From the NCBI GenBank assembly GCA_013695925.1, contig JACCZO010000355.1, forward strand, positions 1-7,875: a stretch of DNA of 7,875 nucleotides, given 5' to 3'. Positions 5,840 through 7,875 of this stretch are shown in pieces (within the stretch, counting starts at the first letter, position 1; every line of letters begins with the position of its first letter). The notes beneath the pieces were generated by a model. The model ran no database searches. It was given only the letters and a program-made list of their open reading frames with translations, and was not told the DNA's origin. A program made the position numbers and the translations under genes. This DNA comes from Chthoniobacterales bacterium (GTDB lineage Bacteria > Verrucomicrobiota > Verrucomicrobiia > Chthoniobacterales > UBA10450).

Positions 5840-6274
5840 TCAGATGACCAGCAGGTTGCGAGATTTGGCCCGGGACACGGCGGTAATAGGAATGCTTTCA
5901 TCGAAAGTGACCAGTCGCCCTTGGTGCGATGTGGCAAGCCCCAGCAGATAAATATCAGTCACCTGGCGGCCCCCGTGAATCCGGTCTGCCATGAAATGCG
6001 CGGTGTCGCGCAGGCTCAAATTATCGGGCCAAAATTCATGGTCGCTCTGCGCGACAAAGTCTTGCAGCAACCGGATTAACTGGGAGGGAGCAAGCCGAAG
6101 ACTTTGGCTATAGCCGGGGTGACACATTATTCGAACGAGGCCGTTCTCGGTCAATGGGCAGCTTGCCCATCGCTGGCCGGCATTTGTCGCCCACCAACTG
6201 TGAGCACGCTGATGGAAAACATGATCGGCGTCGAGTAACGCGATGAGCACGTTGAGATCGAGCAGCGCCCGCAT
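5840..6274 (-). CDS. vapC: PIN-domain toxin VapC of a VapB-VapC module
   Basis: A 144-residue PIN-domain protein of a different subfamily from the one at 3544. The landmarks are D6 in LLDLNVLIALLD, E43 in PLTENGLVRIM, D107 in QVTDIYLLGLA and D125 in RLVTFDES, giving the four-acid metal site expected for RNA cleavage. It follows its antitoxin with a one-base gap (TGAGATG), so translation is coupled. The start is ATG 6274, the length is usual for the subfamily, and the frame is intact. It shares little sequence with the other VapC here, so the two modules probably arrived separately and did not arise by local duplication. Target RNA is unknown. Confidence 0.9.
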   Translation of the reverse strand: MRALLDLNVLIALLDADHVFHQRAHSWWATNAGQRWASCPLTENGLVRIMCHPGYSQSLRLAPSQLIRLLQDFVAQSDHEFWPDNLSLRDTAHFMADRIHGGRQVTDIYLLGLATSHQGRLVTFDESIPITAVSRAKSRNLLVI

Positions 6275-6275
6275 C

Positions 6276-6503
6276 TCAGATGCCTTCCTGGTCCATCAAT
6301 CGCCTAACGTGATCGAGGGTGATGACATCACCTCTGGGGGGCAGAACCGGCACCGCGTTTTTTGGGTGCGCGGTGATTCGAGAAGCGGTCAAGGCGCTGC
6401 GAACTAAGGCGGAGATGACCTTCCCAGCAGTGGACTTCTGTTTGGTAGCAAGCTCCTTTGCGGCTTGGAGAATATCCTGATCCAAGTCCAAGGTGGTGCG
6501 CAT
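6276..6503 (-). CDS. vapB: VapB-like ribbon-helix-helix antitoxin
   Basis: A 75-residue antitoxin. The N-terminal MRTTLDLDQDILQAAKELAT followed by KVISALVRSALTAS (residues 28-41) fits a ribbon-helix-helix DNA-binding domain: one strand, then two helices. The tail after residue 42, rich in Pro and basic or hydrophobic residues (HPKNAVPVLPPRGDVITLDH), is the likely toxin-binding part. It starts at ATG 6503 with no Shine-Dalgarno sequence. A promoter with an overlapping dyad lies directly upstream, consistent with autorepression. Confidence 0.88.
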   Translation of the reverse strand: MRTTLDLDQDILQAAKELATKQKSTAGKVISALVRSALTASRITAHPKNAVPVLPPRGDVITLDHVRRLMDQEGI

Positions 6504-6538
6504 ACATCAGATGCTAATGCATCAAACTTTCATGTCAA
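6504..6538 (-). promoter_or_regulatory. Promoter and operator of the vapB-vapC module
   Basis: On the minus strand a perfect TTGACA (6538-6533) and TAGCAT (6516-6511, four of six) are 16 bases apart. The -10 ends seven bases before the vapB ATG. An inverted repeat GATGC-TAAT-GCATC (6510-6523) covers the -10 and is a likely antitoxin operator. The first nine bases from the -35 (TTGACATGA) are identical to those of the phd-vapC promoter. Confidence 0.7.
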
Positions 6539-6649
6539 GTGCCTTCAAGGGCACAGAAAGGAGCGCACGAGGCTGCCGGTTTCTGCTCCCCTTCCACATG
6601 CCCGGTGCCGTTCCTAACGACCCACTCGCCAGGAAAGGCGTTGGATACC

Positions 6650-6670
6650 AATCTGTGTAACTCTGTGGAC
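6650..6670. repeat. Degenerate ATCTGTG repeat
   Basis: AATCTGTGTAACTCTGTGGAC is a shorter, more diverged copy of the block at 5791-5820, in the same orientation. The remainder of this gene gap (6539-6649 and 6671-6743) holds a small GTGCC/GGCAC inverted repeat at 6539-6554, one TCGTTAGG-family word at 6613-6620, and nothing else that I recognise. Confidence 0.65.
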
Positions 6671-6743
6671 TCTGCCAGAGGCAAATCGAAGTATTTTGAG
6701 GATGAGGTCTGTTTCGAGGAAGGCCGGGCGAGGCGGTGAATAG

Positions 6744-6764
6744 CAATCGGTGAAATCGGTGGCT
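6744..6764. repeat. Interspersed repeat, inverted copy of 4837-4857
   Basis: CAATCGGTGAAATCGGTGGC with a further T is the reverse complement of the 4837-4857 element with one mismatch. It lies 11 bases beyond the cytochrome stop codon, so it would fall in the 3' untranslated region of that transcript. Confidence 0.75.
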
Positions 6765-6774
6765 CAAACTCCGC

Positions 6775-7875
6775 TCACTCCGCCAGGACGATCGGCGTGT
6801 CATCGCGCTCGCGCCGCAGCCGCTGGAAGAGTTCCTGTTGGAAACGCCCCTCGGGATCGAGCCCCGTCTTGGGATCGAAGTTCGGATTGGCCGGGCGCAG
6901 TTCGTTCCACCATTTCTGATAGCTCTGCTTAACCGCTTCACTGAGCGCGTCGGCTGCCGCGGTGTAGGTAAACTTGAAGTCAGCAAAGCCAGGCAAGGTC
7001 TGCAACGATTTCCAGGCATCGAACCGGACCGCGGCGTAGGGATCGAGCAGAGTGTAACTCAAATACGGATAGAGCCAGTCGCGCCCGGAAATCTTTTGCG
7101 CCGGCTCCCAACCCATCCCCCAGGCGAGCAAGGCGCGCTGGCCGGCGTCGCCTCTCACAAGCCACTGCACCGCGGCCGAGATCGTTTTGTCGTCATCGGA
7201 CAACTCCGGCAGTGGTTGTTTATACCAGTCGTGCAACTTGTTCGCCGTCCAGCTCAGCGTCTGGTCGAGATGACAGAGGTTACAGGCGTTAGGCCGGCCG
7301 TGGTCGAGACTTTCGCGCACGTTCGGCGAGGATATCTGATGGCTCCGCATCGCATGGAGCAAGCCAAAGGTGGTGTGCGGCATGTGGCAGTTGTAACAAC
7401 TGCTCCCGGAAGAGCCGATCTCATGATGGGTATGACTCGTTAGGCGGGAGGCCATCTCCTGGTGACATTGCAGGCAGGCCTGGTCGGACGCCATCTGCGG
7501 CGCGAGTTGGTCGCTCGAGGCCCAGGTTTTAAGCGCGGCCCGCGTCGTGGGCGTGGCCGGGTGCATCTCGTGGCAGCTGAGGCAGGAAAACTCTCCGCCC
7601 TTAAAGCAGGGCGAAGCCTGCACGCCGTTCATTTCCCGCCCGGTGACCCGGATCATCCCGTCGCCCCAGAAACGGTTCCGAAAAAAATCCGGCTCGGTCT
7701 GGCGAATGAAGTCCTTCTGGGTGGGGTGGTCGGGTTCGTTAGGCTGAACGACGAAACGCTGCACCAGGTCGTCTTTCCCGGGGCGAAACTTTCCGCCATG
7801 CCGGTTGAAATCGATCTTCTCTTCCATCCCGTCGAAGGCCCAGACGCTGTGGCATTGCCCGCAGGCCAGGGCCGA
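6775..7875 (-). CDS. Multihaem c-type cytochrome, 5' end outside the window
   Basis: A periplasmic or outer-surface electron carrier. Five haem-attachment motifs are visible, in order of translation: CGQCH (7863-7849), CLSCH (7584-7570), CLQCH (7476-7462), CYNCH (7398-7384) and CNLCH (7284-7270). Nearby His residues (HEMHP, HTHHE, HMPH) could be distal ligands. The first motif lies upstream of the only obvious ATG (7827), so the true start is beyond the right edge and more haems may be present there. After the haem domain a region of about 150 residues without Cys (DPYAAVRFDAWKSLQTLPGF and onward) looks helical, possibly HEAT-like, and ends in TGA at 6777-6775. It resembles the cytochrome c554 / doubled-CxxCH type proteins seen in Verrucomicrobiota and Planctomycetota. 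The redox partner cannot be deduced from this window. Confidence 0.88.
   Translation of the reverse strand, partial: SALACGQCHSVWAFDGMEEKIDFNRHGGKFRPGKDDLVQRFVVQPNEPDHPTQKDFIRQTEPDFFRNRFWGDGMIRVTGREMNGVQASPCFKGGEFSCLSCHEMHPATPTTRAALKTWASSDQLAPQMASDQACLQCHQEMASRLTSHTHHEIGSSGSSCYNCHMPHTTFGLLHAMRSHQISSPNVRESLDHGRPNACNLCHLDQTLSWTANKLHDWYKQPLPELSDDDKTISAAVQWLVRGDAGQRALLAWGMGWEPAQKISGRDWLYPYLSYTLLDPYAAVRFDAWKSLQTLPGFADFKFTYTAAADALSEAVKQSYQKWWNELRPANPNFDPKTGLDPEGRFQQELFQRLRRERDDTPIVLAE

Larger units (their letters stand above)
507..7744. repeat. Dispersed over-represented word TCGTTAGG(C)
   Basis: TCGTTAGG occurs on the plus strand at 507, 1381, 3198, 4499, 7437 and 7736, and on the minus strand at 817-825 and 6613-6620. 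Six of these extend to TCGTTAGGC (507, 817-825, 1381, 4499, 7437, 7736). Two further copies of the core CGTTAGG lie at 7287-7293 (plus) and 6303-6309 (minus). By simple arithmetic about 0.24 octamers would be expected on both strands at equal base use. The copies lie inside five genes and one gap and are read in all three codon phases, so they reflect DNA and not protein constraint. Confidence 0.8.

Noticed and set aside
4722..6670. The periodic repeats as a CRISPR array
   Set aside because: The units are about ten bases, contiguous, without spacers of constant length, and no cas genes are present.
6522..7019. A 165-codon minus-strand frame spanning the cytochrome end and the gap to vapB
   Set aside because: It overlaps the cytochrome in another frame, is Arg/Pro/Ser-rich and reads through a repeat; no family is recognisable.
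6838..7443. A 201-codon plus-strand open frame opposite the cytochrome
   Set aside because: The minus strand carries five CxxCH motifs and a continuous frame; the plus frame has no domain.

Overview
The window looks like a chromosomal accessory region of a soil-type Verrucomicrobiota bacterium, probably close to Chthoniobacterales. This placement rests on three things seen in the sequence: a remnant of the VVVRAIGPSL-type domain that is abundant in verrucomicrobial surface proteins, a REP hairpin of the GTAG-plus-palindrome type, and intergenic CAGATT/ATCTGCG repeats that read as 'SADYADF' when translated. The DNA is GC-rich and the genes are bacterial. No tRNA, rRNA or CRISPR array is visible.

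Left part (1-3566, all minus strand): a run of damaged housekeeping-type genes, read right to left. First comes a secreted S9 prolyl-oligopeptidase-like gene that has lost about 200-230 residues including its catalytic serine, then an MgtC/SapB-type membrane protein one base downstream, a REP/BIME hairpin, and a secreted M20 metallopeptidase whose end runs in frame into a fragment of a transposase/integrase. Each of the three genes also has small frame breaks. They are read here as pseudogenes, or as genes carrying sequence or assembly errors.

Middle and right part (3544-6503): three intact type II toxin-antitoxin modules in about 3 kb. They are phd-vapC (minus), a ParD-like antitoxin with a PemK/MazF-like toxin (plus), and vapB-vapC (minus). 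An uncharacterised four-helix membrane protein lies between the first two, and a gene remnant lies between the second and third. Periodic ATCTGCG-type repeats occupy the gaps beside these modules. All three modules have a plausible sigma-70-type promoter whose -10 box lies only 6-8 bases from the antitoxin start codon, so all may be expressed from leaderless transcripts.

Right edge (6775-7875, minus): the 3' part of a multihaem c-type cytochrome gene with five CxxCH motifs and an alpha-helical C-terminal region.

The strongest unexplained signal is at DNA level. The non-palindromic octamer TCGTTAGG occurs eight times, six of them extended to TCGTTAGGC, against roughly 0.2 expected by chance. 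It falls in several genes in all three reading frames. Its density is comparable to that of DNA-uptake or Chi-type genome signature words.
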